A DNA stretch of 45,454 bases from the NCBI GenBank assembly GCA_934630385.1, contig CAKTWE010000005.1:1-45454 (forward strand), given 5' to 3'. Source of the DNA: an uncultured Collinsella sp. (lineage in GTDB: Bacteria; Actinomycetota; Coriobacteriia; Coriobacteriales; Coriobacteriaceae). The notes beneath the pieces are model-generated. The model saw only the letters and a program-made list of their open reading frames with translations. It did not search any database and was not told where the DNA came from. This document shows, piece after piece, positions 22,643 to 31,031 of this stretch (position 1 is its first letter; every line of letters begins with the position of its first letter). A program made the translations under genes and the position numbers.

Positions 22643-23503
22643 TCACAGATTGAGTCTACCCTGGGGATCGGTAAAACCGTCAGTACCCTCCTTGAGTTTC
22701 TTCTCGTCTGCCTTCACGCGACGCTCGAGCTTTTTTGTATCCTCGGCGGGCGGTAGGTTCTCGGGGACAATTCCGCGGTCGATGAGGCTGCCACGCACGC
22801 TTGTGTTGTTCTCGACGTGCTCTTGCTTGATCTGGTCCAGACCGTACAGGTCGTGTTCCTCGGCGTTGAAGGCCGTCATCGAGTTCGTAAGGTCCTTTGC
22901 TTTGATGAGGACATCGGCTAACCTGTCCGCCAATGCCGCGCTCTTGGGTACGCCGAGCTGCTGCTTCATTTCCGCCGTGCTTCTGCCGCCGAATAACGCC
23001 TCATCGCCCTTTGACTTGATGATTGCGAATCCTTTGGAGTCCACGCCGCGTTTGAACGCAATACCCGAGAGCTGTTTCTCTGAATCGGATAGCGAGTGGC
23101 GCGCCTGCAAGCGCTGAATCTCTGCGAAGCGCTGCTCTATGAGCTCTTGGCGGCGCGTCTGCACGGCGAAGTACGCCTGTGCGAGCGCGATCTCCGGTTT
23201 GTTTGGGTCTCCGTTTTGGGCGATTAAATAGCATGCGTAGCGCGTTAACTTATAGTCTTTGACTGCTTTTTGTCCTATTCCTGTAGGTACTATTTTGCTG
23301 GTTTCAACAAAATAGGAAGCAACAGGCATTTCATTGACTTCACACGATGCCATTGCCCTCTTAATTGCAGTCTCAAAATTGCGCCATTGGGCGTATCCGA
23401 GGGGTTCCATTAAATCGCGTGCGAGCCAATACTCAACGCCGCCTTCCACATTGGCGTAGCTATCAAGTTTGACACGCCACTTCTCGATATCTCTACTGTC
23501 CAT
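22643..23503 (-). CDS. dinD: DinD-like DNA-damage-inducible protein (BRO-N type)
   Basis: The 286-residue product matches the DinD pattern. An N-terminal BRO-like domain contains YWLARDLMEPLGYAQWRNFETAIKRAM, followed by FVETSKIVPTGIGQKAVKDYKLTRYACYLIAQNGDPNKPEIALAQAYFAVQTRRQE, the hallmark of this family. The C-terminal half has GVPKSAALADRLADVLIKAKDLTNSMT and ends in a Lys/Glu-rich tail. E. coli DinD is SOS-induced and inhibits RecA filament activity; whether this applies here is unknown. AGGAGGAG lies just before the ATG at 23503. I see no clear LexA box upstream. Its location next to a duplicated tRNA end and its AT-richer 5' half suggest it arrived by horizontal transfer. Confidence 0.88.
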   Translation of the reverse strand: MDSRDIEKWRVKLDSYANVEGGVEYWLARDLMEPLGYAQWRNFETAIKRAMASCEVNEMPVASYFVETSKIVPTGIGQKAVKDYKLTRYACYLIAQNGDPNKPEIALAQAYFAVQTRRQELIEQRFAEIQRLQARHSLSDSEKQLSGIAFKRGVDSKGFAIIKSKGDEALFGGRSTAEMKQQLGVPKSAALADRLADVLIKAKDLTNSMTAFNAEEHDLYGLDQIKQEHVENNTSVRGSLIDRGIVPENLPPAEDTKKLERRVKADEKKLKEGTDGFTDPQGRLNL

Positions 23504-23590
23504 ATCTCCTCCTCGCTGGCCTATTGTGTATGCGGGCTTTGCCCGCTCTGTAATCAGGATAAGGATACGCTGCCGTGAGGACATGAATGA

Positions 23591-23616
23591 CCCCGTGTCA
23601 CTTCGAGCTCACGGGG
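23591..23616 (-). terminator. Hairpin after the FAD oxidoreductase gene
   Basis: CCCCGTG (23591-23597) pairs with CACGGGG (23610-23616). The T-run is poor, so it is a weak terminator candidate. Confidence 0.35.
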
Positions 23617-23663
23617 CCTATAGATATCGATTAACTGTGTTCTGCTTTAGATGGGTGTTCGAT

Positions 23664-25190
23664 TTAGTTCGCTCGATAGTGCGATCCGAGGCTTTCTGTT
23701 CTCTTGCACATGGCTTTGACCATTTCCTGTGCTAGCTGAATCTGCGATTGCAGGCGGGCGAGGGCTGCGACTTCGCTGTCTTGAGCTTTCTGTGTGCTCA
23801 AGGTCGTTGCCTCCGTCTTCAAGCTCTCAAGCTCGTGCAGCGCCTTGGACAGGCCCGCTTCGGTCCTGTTGATCATGCAATGGGTACTCATCGTGTGCTT
23901 AAGGCTGCGGGTCAGACACTCGGCGTCTGCTGTGTCAATGCCATGCTGGGGGAGGGCGATATCCATCGGAGCGGCCGCCTCGGGAGCGTCCTGGGCTGCT
24001 CGAGCCGCTGATGCGCCCGCGATGCGCCCAAAGACGATGCCATTGGCACTCGACAGGCCGCCGATGCGGTCGGCGCCGTGCATGCCGCCTGTCGCCTCGC
24101 CGCAGGCGTAGAGGCCCTCAGCGCCCGTGTACGCGGTCTTGTCGATTTTGATGCCGCCGTTAGCGGCGTGGGCGTACATTGCCACACGCATTTCGTCGCT
24201 CGGCGCGATACCATGCTCGTCTTGCAGCCAGTTGGCAAAGGTCTGCACGAACTCGGGAACCTCCTTGCGAGGGAAGTCGTAGTGGAGTGCCAGACCTTCG
24301 GCACCCGCTTGATCGATGGCAAGATCGATGGCGCGGGACGCCAAACGCGAGGTGAAAGGACCATATCCGGAGCGCTGCTCAAGCAGATCGTCCAGCTTGC
24401 CGTCGGCAATATCGATCGGCTGGTTGAACTTGACGTAACGCCAGGTCTTTTCGTTAAAGACCAGGTTTCGCTTGGGCTCGATGAATCCGGGCATCATCTG
24501 CATGAACTCTATATTAGTAAGGGACGCACCGTGCGCCAGCGCGATTCCCTGTGATGAGCTGAGCACGTCGGCGGAAGTGAGGCTGCGCTCGAATAGGCCA
24601 CCCGTGCCGCCCGCCGCGATGATAATGGCCTTGGCTGCCATAGGCACGAGATGCTCGCTTGCGCGGTCGTAGAGCACGGCGCCGGTAATCTTTCCAGTTG
24701 TGTCCTCAACAAGATCGATAAGCTCATGGCGGGGGAGCAGGCGAATGCCGAGAGTCTCGATCTGGGCCGTACACGCGTCCTCAAGGGGCTTGCGGGTGAG
24801 GCCGCGCCATTTGCGTGTCTTATGGTCAAAGCAGGGGATAAATTGCTTTTGCTGGGCGCTCTTGGCGCTTTGCGGGCGCTGGAGTTCAACACCCAGATCC
24901 TGCTCGAGCCATTGGATGGCCTTAGGAATGCCGTGGACAAACGTCTGGACGAGCTCGGGGTCGGCAACGCCGCCGCCGACGGTCTGGATGGTGTCGATGA
25001 GGTCCTGCTCGTCGTCTTCGTCGACGGGGCCAATAAGGCCAAGGCCCCAGGTGCCCGGGAAGAAGCTCGATCCGCTCATAGTCCTTCCGGCGCTTGCGAC
25101 GGTAACGGTCGCGCCCGCGCGCGCCGCTTCGATGGCGGCACAAAGGCCCGCAATGCCAGATCCAATTACCAGTACATCAGTCGATTCCAT
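23664..25190 (-). CDS. FAD-dependent oxidoreductase, fumarate reductase / L-aspartate oxidase family
   Basis: The 508-residue product starts with the dinucleotide-binding motif VLVIGSGIAGLCAAIEAARAGATV (GxGxxG at about 9-14). It has an SSFFPGTWGLG substrate-loop segment, IIIAAGGTGGLFERS near 197, and the family C-terminal signature GLYACGEATGGMHGADRIGGLSSANGIVFGR. That last block is closer to fumarate reductase than to NadB (which has HGANRLASNSLLE), so I give no symbol. A helical C-terminal domain follows, as in succinate dehydrogenase and NadB. No signal peptide or heme/FMN domain is present, so it is a soluble cytoplasmic flavoprotein. AAGGAAT precedes the ATG at 25190. It is not obviously in an operon. 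The substrate may be fumarate, aspartate or a related dicarboxylate. Confidence 0.85.
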   Translation of the reverse strand: MESTDVLVIGSGIAGLCAAIEAARAGATVTVASAGRTMSGSSFFPGTWGLGLIGPVDEDDEQDLIDTIQTVGGGVADPELVQTFVHGIPKAIQWLEQDLGVELQRPQSAKSAQQKQFIPCFDHKTRKWRGLTRKPLEDACTAQIETLGIRLLPRHELIDLVEDTTGKITGAVLYDRASEHLVPMAAKAIIIAAGGTGGLFERSLTSADVLSSSQGIALAHGASLTNIEFMQMMPGFIEPKRNLVFNEKTWRYVKFNQPIDIADGKLDDLLEQRSGYGPFTSRLASRAIDLAIDQAGAEGLALHYDFPRKEVPEFVQTFANWLQDEHGIAPSDEMRVAMYAHAANGGIKIDKTAYTGAEGLYACGEATGGMHGADRIGGLSSANGIVFGRIAGASAARAAQDAPEAAAPMDIALPQHGIDTADAECLTRSLKHTMSTHCMINRTEAGLSKALHELESLKTEATTLSTQKAQDSEVAALARLQSQIQLAQEMVKAMCKRTESLGSHYRAN

Positions 25191-25421
25191 CGGATTCCTT
25201 TCTAGTCCGGCGCATTGTCGCATGGGCGATTGACTAATGCGATGCAAAGGCCGCGCTAATCGGTAAAGGGCGAATATGGCAGGTGGACGTCATACGCATT
25301 CGCCGGCTTCGTCTCCGGGCATCTCGTATTTCGCTGCAACTGATATATCGGACCTCTATTTTGGAGTAGTCAATTTGAGACGGGGCTTTATGAGCCTCCC
25401 TGCGCCTCGGGTCGATCCGCT

Positions 25422-25583
25422 CGCCACGAAATGGGCCTATCTACTACGTTTGAGCGGTCACCCCCAACCATATCGAGAATCACAAAATCAAAACCGCAGG
25501 TAGACGGCTTATTGATTTTCAAAAAACCCAGCTATAGCCGACCCATGCGGGTTAAACGTAGTAGATGGGCCACTTTCGTGGCG
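25422..25583. repeat. 162-bp palindromic element, copy B
   Basis: The left arm starts CGCCACGAAA and contains ATCTACTACGTTT. The right arm is its reverse complement over 30 bases with three mismatches. The core has AAAATCAAAACCGCAGGTAG ACGG..TTATTGATTTT, itself a hairpin. Length (162 bp) and layout equal copy A at 14334-14495. The rest of the 490-base spacer (25191-25681) shows only the terminator at 25619-25646. Confidence 0.85.
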
Positions 25584-25618
25584 CAATCCAAAGCGATTGG
25601 CTGTTTTGGAATAAAAAA

Positions 25619-25646
25619 GAGCCGCTACCCGGGTGGGTAGCGGCTC
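25619..25646 (-). terminator. Terminator of the NifU-like/GGGtGRT operon
   Basis: GAGCCGCTACCC (25619-25630) pairs with GGGTAGCGGCTC (25635-25646). On the minus strand TCTTTTTTAT follows. Confidence 0.85.
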
Positions 25647-25681
25647 CAAAGCTCAACTATATGAGCATCGCGCGGGCGCGA

Positions 25682-26686
25682 TTAGGCCTTGAGGGCCTCC
25701 TCGACGGCGACAGCGCAGGCGACGGTGGCACCGACCATGGGGTTGTTGCCCATGCCGATGAGACCCATCATGTCGACGTGCGCAGGCACGGAGGAAGAAC
25801 CGGCGAACTGGGCGTCGGAGTGCATACGGCCCATGGTGTCGGTCATGCCGTAAGAGGCAGGGCCGGCGCCCATGTTGTCCGGGTGCAGGGTACGGCCAGT
25901 GCCGCCACCAGAAGCGACGGAGAAGTACTTCTTGCCAGCCTCGAGGCGCTCCTTCTTGTAGGTGCCAGCGACGGGGTGCTGGAAGCGCGTGGGGTTGGTG
26001 GAGTTACCGGTGATCGAGATGTCGACGTTCTCGTGCCACATGATGGCAACGCCCTCGCGGACGTCGTCGGCACCGTAGCAGTTGACGGCGGCGCGGGGAC
26101 CATCGGAGTAGGGGATGGTCTCGACGACCTTGAGCTCGCTCGTGAAGTAGTCGAACTGGGTCTGCACATAGGTGAAGCCGTTGATGCGGGCGATAATCTG
26201 AGCAGCGTCCTTGCCCAGACCGTTGAGGATAACGCGCAGCGGCTTCTTGCGAGCCTTGTTGGCGTTCAGAGCCAGGCCGATAGCGCCCTCAGCGGCGGCG
26301 AAGGACTCGTGGCCCGCCAGGAAGGCGAAGCACTCGGTGTCGTCGGAGAGCAGCATAGCGCCCAGGTTGCCGTGGCCCAGACCGACCTTGCGGTCCTCGG
26401 CGACGGAGCCGGGAACGGTGAAGGCCTGGATGCCCTCGCCGATGATGGCGGCAGCCTCAGAAGCGGTCTTGGCGCCACGCTTGACAGCGAGAGCGCAGCC
26501 GAGGGTATAGGCCCACTCAGCGTTCTGGAAGGCGATGGACTGGGTGTTGTTGACGATCTCACGCGGGTTGAAGCCCTTGTCGGTGCAGATCTGCAGAGCT
26601 TCCTCGAGGGAGGCGATGCCGTTGTCGGCGAGGCACTTGTTGATCTTGTCAGCGCGGCGCTCGTAACCTTCGAACGTAACAGTCAT
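25682..26686 (-). CDS. GGGtGRT family protein
   Basis: The 334-residue product carries the eponymous GGGTGRT at residues 260-266, inside YFSVASGGGTGRTLHPDNMGAGPASYGMTDTMGRMHSD. It also has VGLGHGNLGAMLLSDDTECFAFLAGHESFAAAEGAIG near 101 and a GMGNNPMVGATVACAVAVEEAL C-terminus. This family is conserved in anaerobes but has no established function. No signal peptide or membrane segment is seen. It is the second gene of a two-gene operon: 18 bases separate it from the NifU-like gene, and GGGAGGG precedes its ATG. The pairing implies a shared task, probably involving an Fe-S or metal centre. Conserved Cys and His residues (for example Cys119, His125) could bind metal, but this is inference. Confidence 0.85.
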   Translation of the reverse strand: MTVTFEGYERRADKINKCLADNGIASLEEALQICTDKGFNPREIVNNTQSIAFQNAEWAYTLGCALAVKRGAKTASEAAAIIGEGIQAFTVPGSVAEDRKVGLGHGNLGAMLLSDDTECFAFLAGHESFAAAEGAIGLALNANKARKKPLRVILNGLGKDAAQIIARINGFTYVQTQFDYFTSELKVVETIPYSDGPRAAVNCYGADDVREGVAIMWHENVDISITGNSTNPTRFQHPVAGTYKKERLEAGKKYFSVASGGGTGRTLHPDNMGAGPASYGMTDTMGRMHSDAQFAGSSSVPAHVDMMGLIGMGNNPMVGATVACAVAVEEALKA

Positions 26687-26704
26687 AGTTATTTCCCTCC
26701 CTTT

Positions 26705-27439
26705 CTACTCGTGAACCGGGAACACGCTGGCGACGGAGTGAGTCTCCTCGTCGGTGCGCGGGTCGATGTACTTGGCAGCGTTCTCCCACTGACCATAGTG
26801 GCCCATAGCGCCAGCGATGGCCTCCTCGGGGGTCTTGCCGGCCTTGACGGCGTCGGTGAACTTGCCGAGGTTCAGGAACTCGAATGCGATGATCTCGTTC
26901 TTGTCGTTGAGAGCCATGCGGGTGACGTAGCCCTGGGCGAGCTCGAGGTAACGAGCGCCCTTGGCCTTGGTGCCGAACATGGTGCCGACCTGAGAGCGAA
27001 GGCCCTTGCCGAGGTCGTCGAGGGAGGCGCCCACGGGCAGGCCGCCCTCGGAGAACGCGGTCTGGCTGCGGCCGTAAACGATCTGCAGGAAGATCTCGCG
27101 CATGGCAACGTTGATGGCGTCGCAGACGAGGTCGGTGTTGAGGGCCTCGAGGATGGTCTTGCCGGGAAGAATCTCGGAAGCCATGGCGGCAGAATGGGTC
27201 ATGCCCGAGCAGCCGATGGTCTCAACGAGGGCCTCCTCGATGATGCCGTCCTTGACGTTCAGCGTGAGCTTGCAGGCGCCCTGCTGGGGTGCGCACCAAC
27301 CCACACCGTGCGTAAGACCGGAGATGTCGGAAATCTCCTTAGCCTGGACCCACTTGCCCTCCTCGGGGATGGGTGCGGGGCCGTGGTATGCACCCTTGGC
27401 AACGGGGCACATGTTCTCCACTTCCTGTGAGTACTGCAT
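26705..27439 (-). CDS. NifU/IscU-like iron-sulfur scaffold, divergent
   Basis: The 244-residue product begins with a NifU N-terminal-like domain. It has VGWCAPQQGACKLTLNV (Cys49, Cys56), ETIGCSGMTHSAAMASEILPGKTILEAL (Cys77) and DLVCDAINVAMREI (Cys106). The three scaffold cysteines of IscU appear to correspond to Cys56, Cys77 and Cys106, but the Gly-Asp that normally follows the first is replaced by Lys-Leu, and an additional Cys49 and N-terminal Cys11 are present. The C-terminal half (about 125-244) is not part of standard IscU. AGAGGAG precedes the ATG at 27439. It is first in an operon with the GGGtGRT gene. The ordinary SufU scaffold is encoded separately at 29.3-29.7 kb, so this is unlikely to be the housekeeping scaffold. 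Confidence 0.8.
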   Translation of the reverse strand: MQYSQEVENMCPVAKGAYHGPAPIPEEGKWVQAKEISDISGLTHGVGWCAPQQGACKLTLNVKDGIIEEALVETIGCSGMTHSAAMASEILPGKTILEALNTDLVCDAINVAMREIFLQIVYGRSQTAFSEGGLPVGASLDDLGKGLRSQVGTMFGTKAKGARYLELAQGYVTRMALNDKNEIIAFEFLNLGKFTDAVKAGKTPEEAIAGAMGHYGQWENAAKYIDPRTDEETHSVASVFPVHE

Positions 27440-27831
27440 GCCTCTCCTCTCTATCGTGTTGGCGTCCCGTCTGGGGTCGTGGCTGGCGATTGCCGGACGA
27501 CCCTTCGAAAGGGACATGACATGCAGCCCCTATAATACCGCGAAATGCACGGAATATTCGGCGAACGGCTCAGTTTTCGTAGCGAGAAGCGCGGAACTTT
27601 CAATTGAAGCGATTTAAATGAGATATATTCATCAGAAGCGCGTGTCCCATATTTGTCGTTTTTGGTCATCTTGCGGAAACGTCGCATTGTCTGACCTGTG
27701 CTGCGGTGCCGTTCGCCGGTTGTTTGCTGCCATTTGCCGTGCGCAGATGCCATTTTACGTGTTTGTTTTGATAGCACGCTTCAATCGTGGTGTATTGGAA
27801 GGCGCAAGTTGATTCCGCTAAAGGGGGTGCC
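27440..27831. other. Divergent spacer between NifU-like and RAYT genes
   Basis: This is 390 bases without a credible gene. CCTATAATACC (about 27529-27539) offers -10-like hexamers on both strands (TATAAT plus, TATTAT minus) without convincing -35 partners. It is AT-richer than its neighbours. I see no riboswitch or repeat. Confidence 0.4.
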
Positions 27832-28644
27832 GTGCAGCGCGTTTGGAGAACGGTCACCGGCTTTTACCATGTTACGGCCCGTGGCACCGGAAAACAGATC
27901 ATCTTTGAGACCGATGACGACCGGTGGGAGTTTTTGGAGCTGATGCGCGACTGCTGCCGCGATGCCCAGGTGACGATTGTGGCGTGGTGTCTCATGGGTG
28001 ACTACGTGGATCTGGTGCTTTTGGATTACGAGGACGAAATGAGCGCAGCCATGCAGCGGCTACTGTTGACGTATGCTCGTCGGTTCAATAAGCGCACTGG
28101 GCGCGCGGGCTGCCTGTTTCGTGAACGTTTTGAGCGCCGCTCGCTCGATACCGACTGGCAGGTGATGGAGGCTATTCGCTACGTTCACGCTGGTCCGCAG
28201 GAGGCTGGCATCAGCTTAATCGAGCGCTATCCGTGGAGTAGCTTTGTCGAGTATCTACGCGCTTACGACAGTGACGCGGCGGATGCCACGAGGGGATTTT
28301 CCGACCCTTCTTGCGTGCTTGATCTTTTTGGTTCTGCCAAGGCCTTTATTGCCTTTTCGCTTTCGACGCCCGACGGCTGTGAGTCGGCGATGTGCGATAT
28401 GAAAGAGATGGAGTGGGAACGGCGCGCCTTTGCCGACAAGATGGCCAAGGAGCTCGGGGTTCCACTCCAAGGCCTTAAAGCCGCACCGCGGGCGCAGCAC
28501 GATATCGTAATCGTTGGATTGCACGATGCCGGTTTTACGGTGCGCCAAATTGAACAGTATACGGGGATTGGCAAAAGTACCGTTGCGCGTATCGTGCGCG
28601 CTCGTGCGCGAGCGGCGGTGAGGACTGGCGATAATCTGGTGTAG
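27832..28644 (+). CDS. REP-associated tyrosine transposase (RAYT/Y1-like) with degenerate HUH motif
   Basis: The 270-residue product has the Transposase-17/Y1 layout: RVWRTVTGFYHVTARGTGKQIIFETDDDR at the N-terminus, WCLMGDYVDLVLL near 52-64, then GRAGCLFRERFERR, IRYVHAGPQEAGI and YPWSSFVEY. Active members have H-x-H (usually NHVHLL) where this one reads YVD (58-60), so both metal-binding histidines are lost. Tyr117 in IRYVH is kept. A helix-turn-helix (VRQIEQYTGIGKSTVARIVRAR) ends the protein, as in many RAYT relatives. I chose the GTG at 27832, preceded by AAGGGGG, over the one at 27787. The protein may be an inactive or domesticated DNA-binding derivative. Confidence 0.8.
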   Translation: MQRVWRTVTGFYHVTARGTGKQIIFETDDDRWEFLELMRDCCRDAQVTIVAWCLMGDYVDLVLLDYEDEMSAAMQRLLLTYARRFNKRTGRAGCLFRERFERRSLDTDWQVMEAIRYVHAGPQEAGISLIERYPWSSFVEYLRAYDSDAADATRGFSDPSCVLDLFGSAKAFIAFSLSTPDGCESAMCDMKEMEWERRAFADKMAKELGVPLQGLKAAPRAQHDIVIVGLHDAGFTVRQIEQYTGIGKSTVARIVRARARAAVRTGDNLV

Positions 28645-29219
28645 GGCCGTCTGTGCGCCACAACCACTGTTCTAAACGCTTGGTACAGTGGCTGCAGTGC
28701 TTGATTTGCATAGAATGGTTGCCGTTTTGCATAAAAATACGGCTCAATCCGGTTTTGTGCGTGCCTACCCCCTTCTGCGGCGTGCAAAAAACGGAATTTT
28801 CAGCATTGGGGCGCGGCCGACACCGCCGAAATCTTGCAATATGCGAGCTGCGAAGCCATTTTTGCCTGCCCATGCGCCGTGAAGCACGCGTTTGCGTCCC
28901 GCCGGGCAGCGGTACTTGCTCTAAAACGTCATATGAACGCGCCTAGAGATGTTGATTTGCGCTTCCGGCGTGTATACATGCAGCTTGGCATGCTGAATAT
29001 TCGCCAAAATGCACGCCGCACCCCACGGGACCCTTCTGCGGCAGGCGCGAGACGAGCTGGAGCCCAACGGAATTGGACTTGGAACATTGCCTGGCGGGTC
29101 CGTGGCCCTGCTGCCGGCCTTTGGTTCTGTGGGAAACGTCCGTGTTCGTGGTTGGTCGAGCGGTAAACGACGGACGAGCGCCGGATGCGCGGGCTGTGCG
29201 TTCGCGCTCGTTATAGAAA
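28645..29219. other. Spacer downstream of the RAYT gene with small palindromes
   Basis: This 575-base gene-free stretch contains CCACTGT/ACAGTGG (28664-28691), a GCCGT/ACGGC hairpin around TTTGCATAAAAAT (about 28721-28743), and the direct words TTTGCATA. RAYT genes are often flanked by the palindromes they recognise, so these are worth comparing across the genome. The remaining bases (28750-29219) show no convincing gene or motif. Confidence 0.4.
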
Positions 29220-29220
29220 A

Positions 29221-29249
29221 GCCGAGCCGCCCGTATCGGGCGGCTCGGC
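29221..29249 (-). terminator. Terminator of the suf operon
   Basis: GCCGAGCCGCCC (29221-29232) is perfectly complementary to 29238-29249. TTTTCTATAAC follows on the minus strand. Confidence 0.88.
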
Positions 29250-29278
29250 AATCAAAATCCTTGGATTTGGGGCATCCG

Positions 29279-29713
29279 CTATTGGTTAGCTTGTTCCTCG
29301 AGCATGCCGTCGAGGGTGCGCCAGGCGAGCTCGGCGCACTTGACGCGGGCGGGCATGTGCGAGATGTCCTGGAGCTGGGCAGCCTCGTCCAGGTCTTCCA
29401 GGTCTTCCTCGGAGAGCTGCTCGCCACGGATCATGGCGAGGAAGAGCCCGGCCAAGCGGCGTGCCTCCTCGACCGTCTCGCCGGTGATGAGGTCGGCCAT
29501 GATATCGGCGCTGGCCTGGCTGATGGCACAACCGTGACCAGTAAAGGAAGCCTCCTCGATCACGCCGTTCTCGACGCGTAACTGCAAGGTGAGCTCGTCG
29601 CCGCAGCTGGGGTTGATGCCGTCGTGCTCGTGCGTGGGGGCATCCATCTCGTACTTATAGTCGGGGTGCGAGTTGTGCTCCATAAACGTGGTGGAGGTGT
29701 ACAGATTACCCAT
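29279..29713 (-). CDS. sufU: SufU Fe-S assembly protein (zinc-dependent sulfurtransferase)
   Basis: The 144-residue IscU-like protein shows the SufU zinc ligands Cys37 and Asp39 (NPSCGDE), Cys62 (GHGCAISQASADIM) and Cys126 (RVKCAELAW). In Gram-positive bacteria SufU accepts persulfide sulfur from SufS and passes it to the SufBCD scaffold. The ATG at 29713 overlaps the sufS stop by eight bases, indicating translational coupling; the longer open frame to 29980 is only the antisense-like shadow of sufS. It is the last gene of the operon and is followed by a strong terminator. Confidence 0.93.
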   Translation of the reverse strand: MGNLYTSTTFMEHNSHPDYKYEMDAPTHEHDGINPSCGDELTLQLRVENGVIEEASFTGHGCAISQASADIMADLITGETVEEARRLAGLFLAMIRGEQLSEEDLEDLDEAAQLQDISHMPARVKCAELAWRTLDGMLEEQANQ

Positions 29714-31031
29714 TGAACGTGCTCCAAACGTGATGAAGGCCGGCGATGAACTTGTCGATATCGGCCTTGTCGTTGTAGAAGGCCACGCTGGCGCGGCAGC
29801 AGGCGAGGTTCTCGACGCCCAGCCAGGTGAGCAGCGGCTGTGCACAGTGGTGACCGGCGCGGATGCAGACGCCGTCCATGTCCATGATGCTTGCGACATC
29901 GTGCGGGTGGATACCCTTGACGTTAAAGCTGACGACGCCGTGATGGTTGTCCCAGTAGATGGAGCCGATGATCTGGACAAAGTCGAGCTGCATGAGTTCG
30001 CCCATCAGGTAGTGGACGAGTGCCTTCTCACGGGCCTGGATGTTTTCGTAGCCCACCGTGTTGACCAGGTAATCAAGCGCCGCGCCCGTGGCGAAGATGC
30101 CGGCAGCGTCCTGCGTGCCGGCCTCGAACTTCTCGGGGACGGGCGCCCAGACAGCGTCCTGCTCGGTGACCGAGTCGATCATCTCACCGCCGGTAAGCAT
30201 GGGCGGCATGGCGTTGAGCAGGTCCATCTTGCCCCACAGCACGCCGATGCCCATGGGGCCCATGGCCTTGTGCGCGCTAAAGGCAAAGAAGTCGGCTCCC
30301 AGGTCGGCCACATCGACCGGCATGTGCGGCAGCGACTGCGCGCCGTCGACGACCAGATAGCCGCCGTACTTGTGCACGAGCTTGCCGAGGTTCTTGACCG
30401 GATTCTCGACGCCCAGAACGTTAGAGACCTGACCCACGGCCAGAATCTTGGTCTTGGGGCCAACCTTGGCAAGCACTTCCTCGGTGGTGAGTTGGCCGGT
30501 CTTGGTGGGGTAGAGGTAGACGAGCTTGGCGCCGGTCTCGCGGCAGACCTGCTGCCACGGGATCAGGTTGGAGTGGTGCTCCATGATGGTGATGACGACC
30601 TCGTCACCGGGCTCGAGCACTGTGGGTGCAAAGCTCTTGGCGACCAGGTTGAGCGACTCGCTCGTGTTGCGGGTGAAGACGATCTCGTTGGCCTGGGAAG
30701 CGCCGATGAGATCAGCGATCTGCTGGCGCACCTTCGCGATAGCGTCGGTGGCTTCGACGGACAGCGAGTACAGGCCGCGCAGGGGGTTGGCGTTCATGCG
30801 CTGGTAGAAGTCACGCTCGGCGTCGAGCACGCAAGCAGGGCGCTGCGCGGTGGCGGCGCTATCGAGGAAGGCGATCTCGGGGTGCTGCTGGAACAGCGGG
30901 AACTGCGCCTTGTAGGGGTTGGTCTCGATATCGACGGTAGGCCAGCCTCGCGAGGCCTCGTCGCTGGCGTCGAGTTCCATGGGCTCGGGGGCAGTACAGG
31001 TATCGCATTTAACGTGCTCGGTGTCGATCAT
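29706..31031 (-). CDS. sufS: Cysteine desulfurase SufS
   Basis: Pyridoxal-phosphate enzyme that removes sulfur from cysteine for Fe-S cluster assembly. The 441-residue product has the cofactor lysine Lys255 in FSAHKAMGPMGIGVLWG and the persulfide-forming Cys396 in RAGHHCAQPLL, the group II (SufS) context. The TITIMEHHSNLIPWQ and VDGAQSLPHMPVD blocks are also present. An N-terminal extension of about 35 residues contains a CxxC (Cys9, Cys12), unusual for SufS. The ATG overlaps the sufD stop (ATGA). The partner SufU follows directly. Confidence 0.95.
   Translation of the reverse strand: MIDTEHVKCDTCTAPEPMELDASDEASRGWPTVDIETNPYKAQFPLFQQHPEIAFLDSAATAQRPACVLDAERDFYQRMNANPLRGLYSLSVEATDAIAKVRQQIADLIGASQANEIVFTRNTSESLNLVAKSFAPTVLEPGDEVVITIMEHHSNLIPWQQVCRETGAKLVYLYPTKTGQLTTEEVLAKVGPKTKILAVGQVSNVLGVENPVKNLGKLVHKYGGYLVVDGAQSLPHMPVDVADLGADFFAFSAHKAMGPMGIGVLWGKMDLLNAMPPMLTGGEMIDSVTEQDAVWAPVPEKFEAGTQDAAGIFATGAALDYLVNTVGYENIQAREKALVHYLMGELMQLDFVQIIGSIYWDNHHGVVSFNVKGIHPHDVASIMDMDGVCIRAGHHCAQPLLTWLGVENLACCRASVAFYNDKADIDKFIAGLHHVWSTFNG

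Noticed and set aside
22435..22653. Small frame in the spacer between tRNA-Lys and dinD
   Set aside because: It spans terminator and tRNA-end repeats and has no family resemblance.
25565..27430. 621-codon plus-strand frame opposite the GGGtGRT and NifU-like genes
   Set aside because: Antisense shadow; begins inside the palindromic element and has no ribosome-binding site.
29009..29581. 190-codon plus-strand frame upstream of and opposite sufU
   Set aside because: Its 3' half is the antisense of sufU and its 5' half crosses the suf terminator; no ribosome-binding site.
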